The notes under the pieces: model-generated | Seen by the model: only the letters and a program-made list of their open reading frames with translations | What the model was told of the DNA's origin: nothing | The model's database searches: none | In this document: one piece after another, positions 1 to 7,277 of the stretch | How positions within the stretch are numbered: position 1 is the stretch's first letter | Layout: every line of letters begins with the position of its first letter | Position numbers and translations under genes: made by a program | Source: Pseudomonadota bacterium | GTDB taxonomy: Bacteria; Myxococcota_A; Polyangia; Polyangiales; Polyangiaceae | Reading direction: 5' to 3' | Assembly (NCBI GenBank): GCA_023418705.1 | Contig: JAEZYZ010000088.1 | Coordinates: forward strand, 1 to 17,743 | DNA: 17,743 nucleotides

Positions 1-273
1 CGCGAGGCGGGCCGGCGGCGGTCGTGTGGGCAAACATGCGTGGCTCGCAGCGAGGGGGTGCGGCTCGGCGGCCCGACGAGCCCGCAAAGTGTAGCGTGAG
101 CGGCGGCCTCACGCCGCACCAACGTAGGGCGGAGGTTGGGCCGTTGGGTGCACCGAGCGGAGAGCCAAAAAGAGCGCCCAAGGCAGCGGGAGCTCCGGTT
201 GGCAAACGGAAACGGCGCCCCTCGGGGCCCTGCGACACAACCGCCACGGTCCGAGCGCGATTCCCTCGCGCCG
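1..273. other. Intergenic stretch, no gene supported
   Basis: This stretch lies downstream of the stop codon of the large ATPase gene, which is read leftwards. Open frames across it are rich in Arg, Pro and Gly and show no recognisable motif or ribosome binding site, so I call none of them. A small G/C hairpin (GCCCC at 217-221 facing GGGGC at 224-228) could help end the ATPase transcript, but it has no T-run and the support is weak. Confidence 0.5.
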
Positions 274-3200
274 TCATTCAGGTTCGTACGAACAAAAGGT
301 GCCGGTTCGGATCGACCGGGACAGGCGCCGGCCGAGCGCAGCGTCGTACTTGCCGATCTTCTCGAGCACCGCCTTGAGTCTCCGCTGCACGTTCACGCGC
401 GCGCGCTCGGCGGCCGAGCCCGCGCGCCGCGTTCTGCCGCCAAGGCCGAGGCAACGGCCGAGCTCGTCACCAACGAAGCTGAGCTCGGCGCGCAAGCGTT
501 CGAGCCGCCCTTGGTCGTGGTGGCTTTCGGCCTCGTCGATCTCCGACTCGAGCTCGCGGATGCGTTGCCGATAGGCGAGCTTCGCGGCGTCGTCCAACAC
601 CTCTCCCGCGTCGCCCAGCCCGCGGGCGGGCGTCGCTTCCATCAGCTCGAGCGCGTGGAACTCTCGGTAGGGATCGGCGACGAGCATGGCCAGGATGCGC
701 GTGCCCCGGCCGTCCCGCAGCTTGAGGCTTACCTGACCGCATCGCAGCGCCCAGACCTCGCCCTCGCGTACCAGCTCGATCGGCGCGGCGGCGCTCGCTA
801 GCGCCGGCCGGCCTTCGCGTGGGACGGCGCCGCCGATGGCTGCGAGGGTGTCGCGAGCGGCTCGGACGAGGCCGGGCATGCCGAGCCGCTCGGCGATCTC
901 GAGGCTCTGCTCGAGCAAGGCTCGCTGCTGCTCGAGGCTCGCTGGATCGCGGGAGCACCACCTGGCTTCGTCATAGGCACACCACGCGAGCTGCGGCAGC
1001 GCCTTGGCGGTCTCCGCCGTGCGCCGCGCGAGCTCGAAATCCTGGCGGGCTTGCTGCATGTCCCCGAGGTACGCGCGCAGGCAGCCGAGCGCGCGCGCGA
1101 CGGGGCCACCCCAGGTGCGCCCCATGAGGCCACCGTTGACGAGCACCGACGGCGTCTCGGAGAAGCTCGCGAGCACTCTGCGGGCCATCGCGGCGTCGTC
1201 GACGGTGGTCGCGACGTCGGCGAGGGCTTCGAGCAACGTGCGATCGCCGACGGCGAGCACGCTCTCCAGCGCGTCCGGGCGCAAGTGCGCGCGCACCTCG
1301 GGTGCGCGGCCTGATCGTGCCAGCGCGCCGCACGCGATCACGTTCGCGAGCAGCGCGGCGTTGGCGTCAGCCGCGAAGTCGGCTTCGACCTGGGGGATCA
1401 TCGCCGCCAGCTGCTCGAACTCGCCCCGCACGCGCAGCTGCTCGAACTCTTGCAGGCGGAGGGACTTGTCGGCGTTCGGATCGGCAGCGCGGGCTCCGAG
1501 CGCTCGAGCCTTCGCGCGGTGGCGGCTCGCGTCGTCGAAGCGGCCTTCGAATAGCGCCTGCATGGCGAGGAAGGACGCCGCCTGCCACTCGAGCTGCGGC
1601 TGTCCGAGCCGTTCGGCCAGGCGGGTGCAGGCTTCGATCGCCGCGCGCGCGCCCAGGGTGTCTCCAAGCTCTTGCAGGTCGAAGCTGAGCCGGGCGTGCC
1701 CGCGGAACTGTTCCACCTGGTCGCCGAGCCGTTCGGCCAGGCGGACCTGCTCCTGGTTGAGGCGCTCGCGCTCGGCAGGGTCCGCCAGATCCATGAGGGC
1801 GGAGGAGGCGGAGCGGATGGTCTCGAGCAGGGTGCGCGGATCGCCCAGGTTGCGAGCCATCGCCACAGCGGCGCGCGCCATCTCCATCGGCGGGTGCGGG
1901 TCCTTGGCGGGCTGCTCGGCAGCGGCCAGGCGCGCCATCGTCAGGGCCCGAAGCTCGCCGTCCCGCTCCGGCAGCGCCTGCAGCGCTTCTCGCAGCAGCT
2001 CGACCAGCCGCGGGTTGACCTGAGCGATCAAGAAGTGGCGGCCGTACTCCAGGGCCGCTCTGGCCAGCGTGGACGGATCGTTCATGTCCCGCGCCAGCGC
2101 GGCGGCTCGCTCACAGGTCCTCCTGCCCAGCTCGAGCTGGCCGGCGAGCATTTGCGCCTGGGCGAGCTCGAGCAACAGGTCGCCGGCTTCGCGGGGCGGT
2201 GCTTGTCCGGCCAGGGTCGATGCCAGCGCCAGCTCGAAGTAGAACGCGGCCTCTTCGAAGGCGTACTGCTCGAGCGCCTCGTGGCCGGCGCGGCGCGCCA
2301 CGTCCTTGACCCGCGCTCGTCCCGCGGCGCCGCCCCGCAGGTAGTGATGGGAGAGCTCGGCGCTCGACGCGGTCGCGTCGTGCTCGCTCAAGCTCTCGGC
2401 CACGCTCAGGTGCAGCCGCTCGCGTTCGTCTTGGCTGAGCGCCTGGTAGATGGTTTCGCGAAAGAGGATGTGCGAAAAGCGGTACTGGCCGGGGGAGGGC
2501 TCCTCGACGAGCGCCGCGTCCAGCGCGCCCCCCAAGCGAACCGCCACTTCGATCTCCGGCAGGTCGAGCAAGCGAGCGAGCCTCGGCCGCGAGAACTCGC
2601 GCCCCAGCACCGACGCGACGTCGAGCGCGCGGCGGCTCTCCGGGGACGCGGCCCGCAAGCGTTCGCCCACCAGCTCGCGCACCGACGCTCCGAGCAGCGC
2701 GGCCGCGGGCAGCGCGCCGTGCGCGAGCAGGTGACGAGCGACCTCGGTGACGAACAAGGGGTTGCCCTCGGTCATCTCCATGATCTCCGTCGCGGAGCGC
2801 TCATCGGGCGCCGATCCGCAGAGCTCCTCCACGACGGCGCAGGCATCGGCTCGCCCGAGCGGTCCGAGGCGCAGCGAGCGGGCGCGGCGGGCCACGCGCA
2901 GCAGGGGGGAAGCGCGTCGCCCGAGCGCACCCTCGGCTTCACGGCAGGTCACGATCAGGACCAGCCGCTCGGCGCGCACGTGATCGCTCAGAAAATCGAG
3001 CAGCAGCAAGGACGCGTTGTCGGCGGCGTGCGCGTCCTCCACCGCCACCAAGAGCGGCGCCTTGCGCGCCAGCTCGCACAACAGGGCGGTCACGCCGTCC
3101 AGCAGGCGGAACCGCGCCTGCTCGGGATCGACGCTGGGGGGGGGCCCGCCCTGATCGGACCATTCGGGCAGCAGCTGTGCGGCCGTTCGAGAGCGGGCGC

Positions 3201-3483
3201 TCAGGGCGTCAGGCGACAGCGCGTGCAGGCGCGCGGCTTCGCGAACGACCTGAATCCAGGGCCAATAGGCGGGCGCGCCACCGGACTCCCAAGATCGACC
3301 GAAGGCCACCCCGAGCCCTTCTGCCGTCGCGCGGCGCGCCACCTCGTCGACCAGGCGGCTCTTGCCGATCCCTGGCTGCCCGGACACGACGAACACCGTG
3401 CCGGAGCCTTGCTTGGCTGCCGCGACGCCCGAGAGCAGCTCCTCGAGCTCTCGCGAGCGACCGATCAGGGCTGAGGGCTTCAT
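274..3483 (-). CDS. Large STAND/AAA-type ATPase with helical repeats and conserved C-terminal domain (putative regulator)
   Basis: This 1069-residue protein begins with an AAA_16-like ATPase module. The Walker A motif GQPGIGKS is at residues 35-42 and a Walker B-like strand LLVAVEDAH at about 144-152, as in MalT/STAND-type signal ATPases. The segment around residues 60-80 (SWESGGAPAYWPW) is typical of the predicted ATPases that accompany bacterial regulators. Residues about 360-900 are Ala/Leu/Arg/Glu-rich helical repeats, probably TPR-like. Residues 908-1069 hold a possible winged-helix segment, a charged coiled coil, and a tail with SAAERARVNV and SIRTGTFCSY. I recognise this tail from ATPase-repeat regulators of actinobacteria and myxobacteria. 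There is no LuxR-type HTH, signal peptide or membrane segment, so it is probably a cytoplasmic ligand-responsive switch; the ligand is unknown. The start is the ATG that places Walker A at the usual position, although its ribosome binding site is weak. It lies 28 bp after the acetyltransferase gene and is probably co-transcribed with it. Confidence 0.85.
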   Translation of the reverse strand: MKPSALIGRSRELEELLSGVAAAKQGSGTVFVVSGQPGIGKSRLVDEVARRATAEGLGVAFGRSWESGGAPAYWPWIQVVREAARLHALSPDALSARSRTAAQLLPEWSDQGGPPPSVDPEQARFRLLDGVTALLCELARKAPLLVAVEDAHAADNASLLLLDFLSDHVRAERLVLIVTCREAEGALGRRASPLLRVARRARSLRLGPLGRADACAVVEELCGSAPDERSATEIMEMTEGNPLFVTEVARHLLAHGALPAAALLGASVRELVGERLRAASPESRRALDVASVLGREFSRPRLARLLDLPEIEVAVRLGGALDAALVEEPSPGQYRFSHILFRETIYQALSQDERERLHLSVAESLSEHDATASSAELSHHYLRGGAAGRARVKDVARRAGHEALEQYAFEEAAFYFELALASTLAGQAPPREAGDLLLELAQAQMLAGQLELGRRTCERAAALARDMNDPSTLARAALEYGRHFLIAQVNPRLVELLREALQALPERDGELRALTMARLAAAEQPAKDPHPPMEMARAAVAMARNLGDPRTLLETIRSASSALMDLADPAERERLNQEQVRLAERLGDQVEQFRGHARLSFDLQELGDTLGARAAIEACTRLAERLGQPQLEWQAASFLAMQALFEGRFDDASRHRAKARALGARAADPNADKSLRLQEFEQLRVRGEFEQLAAMIPQVEADFAADANAALLANVIACGALARSGRAPEVRAHLRPDALESVLAVGDRTLLEALADVATTVDDAAMARRVLASFSETPSVLVNGGLMGRTWGGPVARALGCLRAYLGDMQQARQDFELARRTAETAKALPQLAWCAYDEARWCSRDPASLEQQRALLEQSLEIAERLGMPGLVRAARDTLAAIGGAVPREGRPALASAAAPIELVREGEVWALRCGQVSLKLRDGRGTRILAMLVADPYREFHALELMEATPARGLGDAGEVLDDAAKLAYRQRIRELESEIDEAESHHDQGRLERLRAELSFVGDELGRCLGLGGRTRRAGSAAERARVNVQRRLKAVLEKIGKYDAALGRRLSRSIRTGTFCSYEPE

Positions 3484-3511
3484 CTTGGTCGAGCTGAGAG
3501 GTGAAGGCGCG

Positions 3512-4378
3512 TCAGCGGGTTCCCGTCGTGCTCCAGGTCAAGCCCGGCGGTCCCCAGTTCTCGCGCGAGTAGAGGGGCCGGAAACCACAATACAGCATGT
3601 TGTGGTAGGAGGAGCTCGAGCCTGGCTGCGGCTCGCCGGTTTCGGTGAACAGCGCCCGGCAACCGAGCGCCAGCGCTCGGCGCACCCGCGCCGCCATGAC
3701 CGCCCGCTGCGCCCCCCGGCCGCGATGGGCGGGCGCGGTGGCGCCCATCGCCAAGTAGCCGACATCGCCGCGCACGAACAAGGCGCCGGCGCCGACCACG
3801 ACCCCGTCGTCCGGGGCCTCTGCCGGCGTCGCGACGAACAGCTGCCAGCCGGGTCGCCCCCAGAGCCGCTCGAGCAGCGGCCCTGCCTGCGCTGGCAGCT
3901 CGAAGCCTTCGCGGAGGAGGCGGGCGGCGGCCTGGACGTGCTCGGCGCGGGCCTCCAGAACCCGAAACGGTGTCTCCACCGGCGCGAGGGGCTCGGCCGC
4001 GCGCCCGAGCTTGACCCAGTTGCGATGAAAACGTGCCAGGCCGAGGGCATCGAGCGCCCCTTGCAGGCGCTCCGCGGGCCCCGGGCACAGGTGCAAGAGG
4101 TAGCGGCCGATGTGTCGCGAGCGATAGCGCGCCACCGCGCTCTCGAGGGCAGCGCGATCTTCTGGCTGACGGGATCCGAGGCCGAAGGTGCGGTTGAAGA
4201 GCAGGTGATCGACTCGATGGCTGCGCAGGACGAGCGCGCCGGAGCACCGATCGGCGCTGAGCCCCAGAGCGGCGGCGAGGTCCCGGGGCGCAGCGTCGAA
4301 GAGGTCCTCCCAGGCGGCCGCTTCGATGGCCTCGGCCGTGTCCAGCGACAATAGCGACTCCGGATTCGCGTTCCACAT
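3512..4378 (-). CDS. GNAT family N-acetyltransferase
   Basis: This 288-residue protein is a predicted acetyl-CoA-dependent N-acyltransferase. The acetyl-CoA-binding motif A is clear near the C terminus: strand YLAMGATAPA followed by HRGRGAQ (residues 218-224) and a helix. A later segment, SSSYHNMLYCGFRPLY, matches the usual end of the GNAT fold. The N-terminal half (FNRTFGLG at about 61-68, then LLHLCPGPAERL and ALGLARFHRNW) resembles the degenerate N-terminal domain of double-GNAT proteins with an NRxxGLG segment. The substrate cannot be read from sequence. I prefer the ATG at 4376-4378. An upstream GTG at 4427-4429 would add 17 residues, but those codons run straight through a palindrome at 4409-4423 that looks like an operator. 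The gene heads a likely two-gene unit with the downstream ATPase. Confidence 0.85.
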   Translation of the reverse strand: MWNANPESLLSLDTAEAIEAAAWEDLFDAAPRDLAAALGLSADRCSGALVLRSHRVDHLLFNRTFGLGSRQPEDRAALESAVARYRSRHIGRYLLHLCPGPAERLQGALDALGLARFHRNWVKLGRAAEPLAPVETPFRVLEARAEHVQAAARLLREGFELPAQAGPLLERLWGRPGWQLFVATPAEAPDDGVVVGAGALFVRGDVGYLAMGATAPAHRGRGAQRAVMAARVRRALALGCRALFTETGEPQPGSSSSYHNMLYCGFRPLYSRENWGPPGLTWSTTGTR

Positions 4379-4408
4379 GACGTCCGAGCTCTGGGGCGTG
4401 ACCCGCGG

Positions 4409-4423
4409 CGGAACAGTGTTCCG
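4409..4423. promoter_or_regulatory. Palindromic operator candidate, copy 1
   Basis: CGGAACAGTGTTCCG is a perfect inverted repeat with 7-bp arms around one central base. It lies between the divergent acetyltransferase and desaturase genes, 31 bp from the preferred acetyltransferase start. The core GGAAC-N3-GTTCC recurs at 4466-4478. The shape fits a dimeric repressor such as a TetR-type protein, but the regulator is unknown. It is not the Gram-positive LexA box, which has a four-base spacer (GAAC-N4-GTTC). Confidence 0.55.
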
Positions 4424-4465
4424 TCCCACGCCACCTGGAAGGAGCGGGGTCGCCGCGGGGCCGGG

Positions 4466-4478
4466 GGAACACCGTTCC
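4466..4478. promoter_or_regulatory. Palindromic operator candidate, copy 2
   Basis: GGAACACCGTTCC shares the GGAAC-N3-GTTCC core with the palindrome at 4410-4422, with centres 56 bp apart. It lies 63 bp upstream of the desaturase start. An alternative reading is an extracytoplasmic-function sigma-factor promoter: GGAAC would be the -35 element and CGTC at 4485-4488 the -10. That 14-base spacer is shorter than the usual 16-17, so I prefer the operator reading. Confidence 0.5.
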
Positions 4479-4541
4479 GCCGGCCGTCACGCCGCTCGGA
4501 CGGGCGCTCGTGCCCCAACGAAAACCCGAGGGAGCTTTGCC

Positions 4542-5294
4542 ATGGAAACCTTCGTGACCGCCGCGGTGCTCGGATCCTACCTGCTATTCATCGCGCTCGA
4601 CTTTTGGCGACCGGCGCGGGCCTTCCCGCGCATCCCGTTCTGGCGGGTCAAGGGCGTGATCTTCTTCTTGCTCAACCTCTCGCTGTCGATGACGCTGCCG
4701 CTTCTCTGGGATGGCTGGCTCGGTCGCTTCCGGTTGCTCGACGCTACGGGGCTGGGCACCGTCGGCGGCGCCGTCTTCGGCTTGATCGTGCTTCAGCTCG
4801 GGGTCTACGTGTGGCACCGAGCCCTGCACCGTGTGCCATTCCTATGGAGAACGTTTCATCAAATGCATCACAGCGCCGAGCGCCTGGACGTGTTTGGCGC
4901 CCTCTACTCGCACCCGCTGGACGCGGCCGGGTTCGCGTTGCTCTACAGTCTGGCGCTGGTCGTGCTGACCGGGGTGAGCGCCGAAGCGGCGATGCTCGCG
5001 AGCGGCGCGGCGTCGTTTCTTTCGTTCTTCCAGCACGCGAACGTGAAGACCCCCCGGTGGCTCGGCTACGTCATTCAGCGCCCGGAAATGCACGCGGTGC
5101 ACCACGAGCGGGGGGTGCATCATCACAACTTCTCCGATTTTCCGGTCTTCGACCTGCTCTTCGGCACCTTTCGCAATCCGCCGGACTGGCGCGGACAGGC
5201 GGGTTTCTACGACGGCGGCTCGAAGCGCATTGGTGAAATGCTGATCGGGCGCGACGTCGCCGCGCCGCCGCAGTCCCTCGAGCTGCGGCCGTGA
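4542..5294 (+). CDS. Sterol desaturase / fatty acid hydroxylase family membrane protein
   Basis: This 250-residue integral membrane di-iron oxygenase shows the histidine clusters of the fatty-acid-hydroxylase superfamily. They are HRALH at 92-96, HQMHH at 106-110, HAVHH at 184-188 and HHHN at 193-196, followed by the conserved end NFSDFPVFDLLFGTFRNP. Hydrophobic segments at about 3-20, 38-56, 75-91 and 131-147 place it in the inner membrane with the metal site facing the cytoplasm. Members introduce a hydroxyl or double bond into sterols, carotenoids or fatty acids; the substrate here cannot be told. The ATG at 4542 is chosen because GAGGGAG (4528-4534) sits 7 bp upstream and the first membrane segment starts at once. 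Upstream in-frame codons are low-complexity and cross the palindromes. It converges with the Ser/Thr kinase gene, with 11 bp between the stop codons. Confidence 0.9.
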   Translation: METFVTAAVLGSYLLFIALDFWRPARAFPRIPFWRVKGVIFFLLNLSLSMTLPLLWDGWLGRFRLLDATGLGTVGGAVFGLIVLQLGVYVWHRALHRVPFLWRTFHQMHHSAERLDVFGALYSHPLDAAGFALLYSLALVVLTGVSAEAAMLASGAASFLSFFQHANVKTPRWLGYVIQRPEMHAVHHERGVHHHNFSDFPVFDLLFGTFRNPPDWRGQAGFYDGGSKRIGEMLIGRDVAAPPQSLELRP

Positions 5295-5305
5295 CGGCCC
5301 CGCGC

Positions 5306-6652
5306 TCAGGGGCGCCTCGGGGCGGCGCCTGCCCCGGCGTCTTCCGCGGGGGGCTCGAGCTTCCCTTCGGCGCCGGCCGGCGCGGCGCCGTCGAGCGCGG
5401 GTTCCGTCGCGCCGAGCCGATAGTCGCTCTCGATCAGGAGCTCGGTCACACCGGAGCGCTTGCGGGGCGGCTTGGTGGGCAGGGCGGCGCGCTGCTCTTC
5501 GACCGGCGCCAAGCGCACGGGAAGCGGCGCCGCGGCGCCCCGGTCCAGGGATGCGCCAGCGTTCGCCCGGCCCCCGGTGCTGGGCAACAGCGGCGGATCG
5601 GCCGAAGGTGGCGCGGCCATGGCGCGCCCGATGATCGTGACCGTTCCTGGCCGTGGCCGCGCGCGAGGCGCCACCACGGGCTGCGGCCGGGGTGGGGCAG
5701 GGGCCGGCGCGGCGGGCATTTCGCCGGTCGTCCAGCGACGCAGGGCCGACGCCGCCCGACGCAGCGCCTGCCCGAAGCCGCCGGTGCTGCGCCGGGTCGT
5801 GACCCGGAGCAAGTCGGCATAGAGCTCCCGCGCCGACCCGAACCGCCGGTCCGGATCGATGGCGAGCGCCCGCTCCTTCCAAGCGTCGACCGCGGCCGGC
5901 AGATCGGGGCGCGCGCGGTGCAAGCTCGGGCGCGGCGCCGTCGTGGCCAGCACCAGCATCTGCGCCAGCGAATCCGCCAGGAAAGGCGGAGCGCTGGCCA
6001 GCGCTCGGTACAGCAAGACGCCGAGCGCGTAGACGTCCACGCGCTGATCCAAGTCTTCGGACTTCTTGCCTTGCCAGACCTCGGGCGCGATGTAGCTCGG
6101 CGAGCCCATCACGATGCCCGCGCCGGTCAGCGGGGCCGAGCCCCGCAGGCGCGCGAAGCCGAAATCGAGCAGCCGGACCCCGCCCGTATTCAGCAAGAAC
6201 ACGTTGGCTGGCTTGAGGTCGCGGTGCAAAATCCCGCGAGCGTGGGCAAGCTCCAAGGTGGCGACGACCGGATCGAAGATCCTGCGCAGCTCATCCAGCG
6301 ATAGCCGCCCGCCGCCGGCTTCGAGCTCGCGCAGGTGGGCGTCGAGATCCTTGCCGTCCAGCAGCTCCATCACCAGGCACAAGCCCAGGGCCGGTTCCTG
6401 GCAGGTGTCGAGCACGCGCACGGCAGCGCTGCCCTCCAGTCGCTGCAGCGCCTGCTGCTCGCGCTCGAAACGCGCGGTCGCTTGCGGATCGCGGGCTGCG
6501 TGCTGGCTGAGCATCTTGACGGCGACCGCCTGGTTCGAGCGCCGATCGTTGCCGCGGTACACCACGCCCTGGCCGCCCTGCCCGAGCAGCTCCAACAGCT
6601 CGTAGCGGTCCCCCACGACGAGACCGACGAGATCGGAAGGGACGGCGCTCAT
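5306..6652 (-). CDS. Hanks-type serine/threonine protein kinase
   Basis: This 448-residue protein has a complete eukaryotic-like kinase domain at about 17-285. It has the glycine-rich loop GQGGQGVVY at 24-32, ATP-anchoring Lys46 in VAVK, catalytic HRDLKPAN at 143-150, the metal-binding DFG at 163-165, an activation segment ending SPSYIAPE at 184-191, and DVYALG at 206-211. All catalytic residues are present, so it should be active. Residues 290-448 are a Pro/Ala/Arg-rich, probably disordered tail with Thr and Ser that may be autophosphorylated. I see no transmembrane helix and no PASTA or other sensor domain, so it is probably cytoplasmic. An in-frame extension up to 7024 is rejected: it lacks conserved sequence and would bury a TATACT box. 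Targets are unknown. Confidence 0.93.
   Translation of the reverse strand: MSAVPSDLVGLVVGDRYELLELLGQGGQGVVYRGNDRRSNQAVAVKMLSQHAARDPQATARFEREQQALQRLEGSAAVRVLDTCQEPALGLCLVMELLDGKDLDAHLRELEAGGGRLSLDELRRIFDPVVATLELAHARGILHRDLKPANVFLLNTGGVRLLDFGFARLRGSAPLTGAGIVMGSPSYIAPEVWQGKKSEDLDQRVDVYALGVLLYRALASAPPFLADSLAQMLVLATTAPRPSLHRARPDLPAAVDAWKERALAIDPDRRFGSARELYADLLRVTTRRSTGGFGQALRRAASALRRWTTGEMPAAPAPAPPRPQPVVAPRARPRPGTVTIIGRAMAAPPSADPPLLPSTGGRANAGASLDRGAAAPLPVRLAPVEEQRAALPTKPPRKRSGVTELLIESDYRLGATEPALDGAAPAGAEGKLEPPAEDAGAGAAPRRP
5309..5335. terminator. Hairpin at the convergent gene ends
   Basis: GGGGCGCC (5309-5316), a 7-base loop, then GGCGCC (5324-5329) and CCCC (5332-5335) after a two-base bulge form a strong G/C stem. 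It lies just downstream of the desaturase stop and inside the last kinase codons. It could terminate the desaturase transcript. There is no T-run, as is usual in such GC-rich genomes. Confidence 0.4.
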
Positions 6653-6664
6653 GGTACCGAAACC

Positions 6665-6670
6665 AGTATA
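6665..6670 (-). promoter_or_regulatory. Candidate -10 box for the Ser/Thr kinase
   Basis: On the minus strand this reads TATACT, a near-consensus sigma-70 -10 hexamer. No good -35 is found at 16-18 bp; TTGGCG is present but only 13 bp away. Transcription would start about 6-7 bases before the kinase ATG, and no Shine-Dalgarno sequence precedes that ATG, so the message may be nearly leaderless. Confidence 0.4.
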
Positions 6671-7069
6671 CCCTCCGCGGGCCCGCCAAGCTCCAGGGCG
6701 CGAGTTTCGCTGACAAAACGGGAGGGTCGGCAGCCCCGGCAGCGCTCCGCCCGGCGGGCGCCCGCGCACGCGCACGAAGTGAGCGGAGGTCGCGGGCGGG
6801 CCCACGGCCGCAAATGCGCGAGCTGCCTGCGTCGAGCCAGGACGCATCGTCGTGCCCGCCCCGCCGAGCCGGTGAGCCGTCGCTGCGGGGGTAATCATAC
6901 TCAGGAGTGATGGGCCGGCGCCGCTCAGGTCCACCGAGCGCTCCCCGCGTACCGGCGCGCCTTCCAGGGCTTCGGCCAGCGGCAACGGCGCCGGGCTGTA
7001 GTATTGATTTGCGACCGATTTCACTCGAGCTCAGCGCATATCGACGTTTCACCTATAGCGTCAAATTCG

Positions 7070-7082
7070 ATAAATGCTTTAT
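7070..7082. promoter_or_regulatory. AT-rich palindrome, operator candidate
   Basis: ATAAATGCTTTAT has perfect 5-bp arms around TGC. It lies in the AT-rich stretch about 195 bp upstream of the YhcG-N-like gene. It could be a binding site for a dimeric regulator. A short AT palindrome in AT-rich DNA can also arise by chance. Confidence 0.25.
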
Positions 7083-7251
7083 GGCGCGGACTCGGGAGCA
7101 GGTGTCCTTCGGTCGGAATAAATGAGAGACATGCGTCGAAAAATGCTGTTTCCCCTGATGAAAATGAAAAAAGCACGTAGCTAGATGCGACTTCGCTTGG
7201 TTCGAGTTTGTCGCTTGCGGTCCTCGCTAACCTCATGACATGGTCGGCGAG

Positions 7252-7257
7252 TACAAT
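7252..7257 (+). promoter_or_regulatory. Candidate -10 box for the YhcG-N-like gene
   Basis: TACAAT lies 20 bp upstream of the GTG start at 7278 and resembles a sigma-70 -10 element. No convincing -35 hexamer is found at the proper distance (AACCTC at 17 bp). The ribosome binding site GGGGAG follows at 7266-7271. Confidence 0.35.
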
Positions 7258-7277
7258 CCGCCTTTGGGGAGCATAAC

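Larger units (their letters stand above)
6653..7277. other. Divergent intergenic region with AT-rich right half
   Basis: This 625-bp stretch separates the Ser/Thr kinase (-) from the YhcG-N-like gene (+). The left part (6653 to about 6990) has normal GC content. The right part (about 7000-7260) is conspicuously AT-rich, with several A- and T-runs such as ATGAAAATGAAAAAAGCA near 7160. Short open frames on both strands lack start signals and known motifs, so I call no gene. The region probably holds promoters and operators for both flanking genes. Confidence 0.6.

Noticed and set aside
1672..3474. Long plus-strand open frame opposite the large ATPase gene
   Set aside because: It is a shadow produced by the GC-biased codons of the minus-strand gene. 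Its translation is rich in Gln, Arg, Gly and His with no motifs, while the minus strand has Walker motifs.
4409..4478. LexA (SOS) box pair
   Set aside because: The Gram-positive LexA site needs GAAC-N4-GTTC; these have three spacer bases, and the neighbouring genes are not DNA-repair genes.
4326..4541. In-frame extension upstream of the sterol desaturase
   Set aside because: It overlaps the acetyltransferase coding start and both palindromes. The ATG at 4542 has a good ribosome site and leads straight into the first membrane helix.
6653..7024. In-frame N-terminal extension of the Ser/Thr kinase
   Set aside because: The added residues are low-complexity with no kinase-family similarity. The extension would cover a TATACT box, and the kinase domain starts normally after the ATG at 6652.
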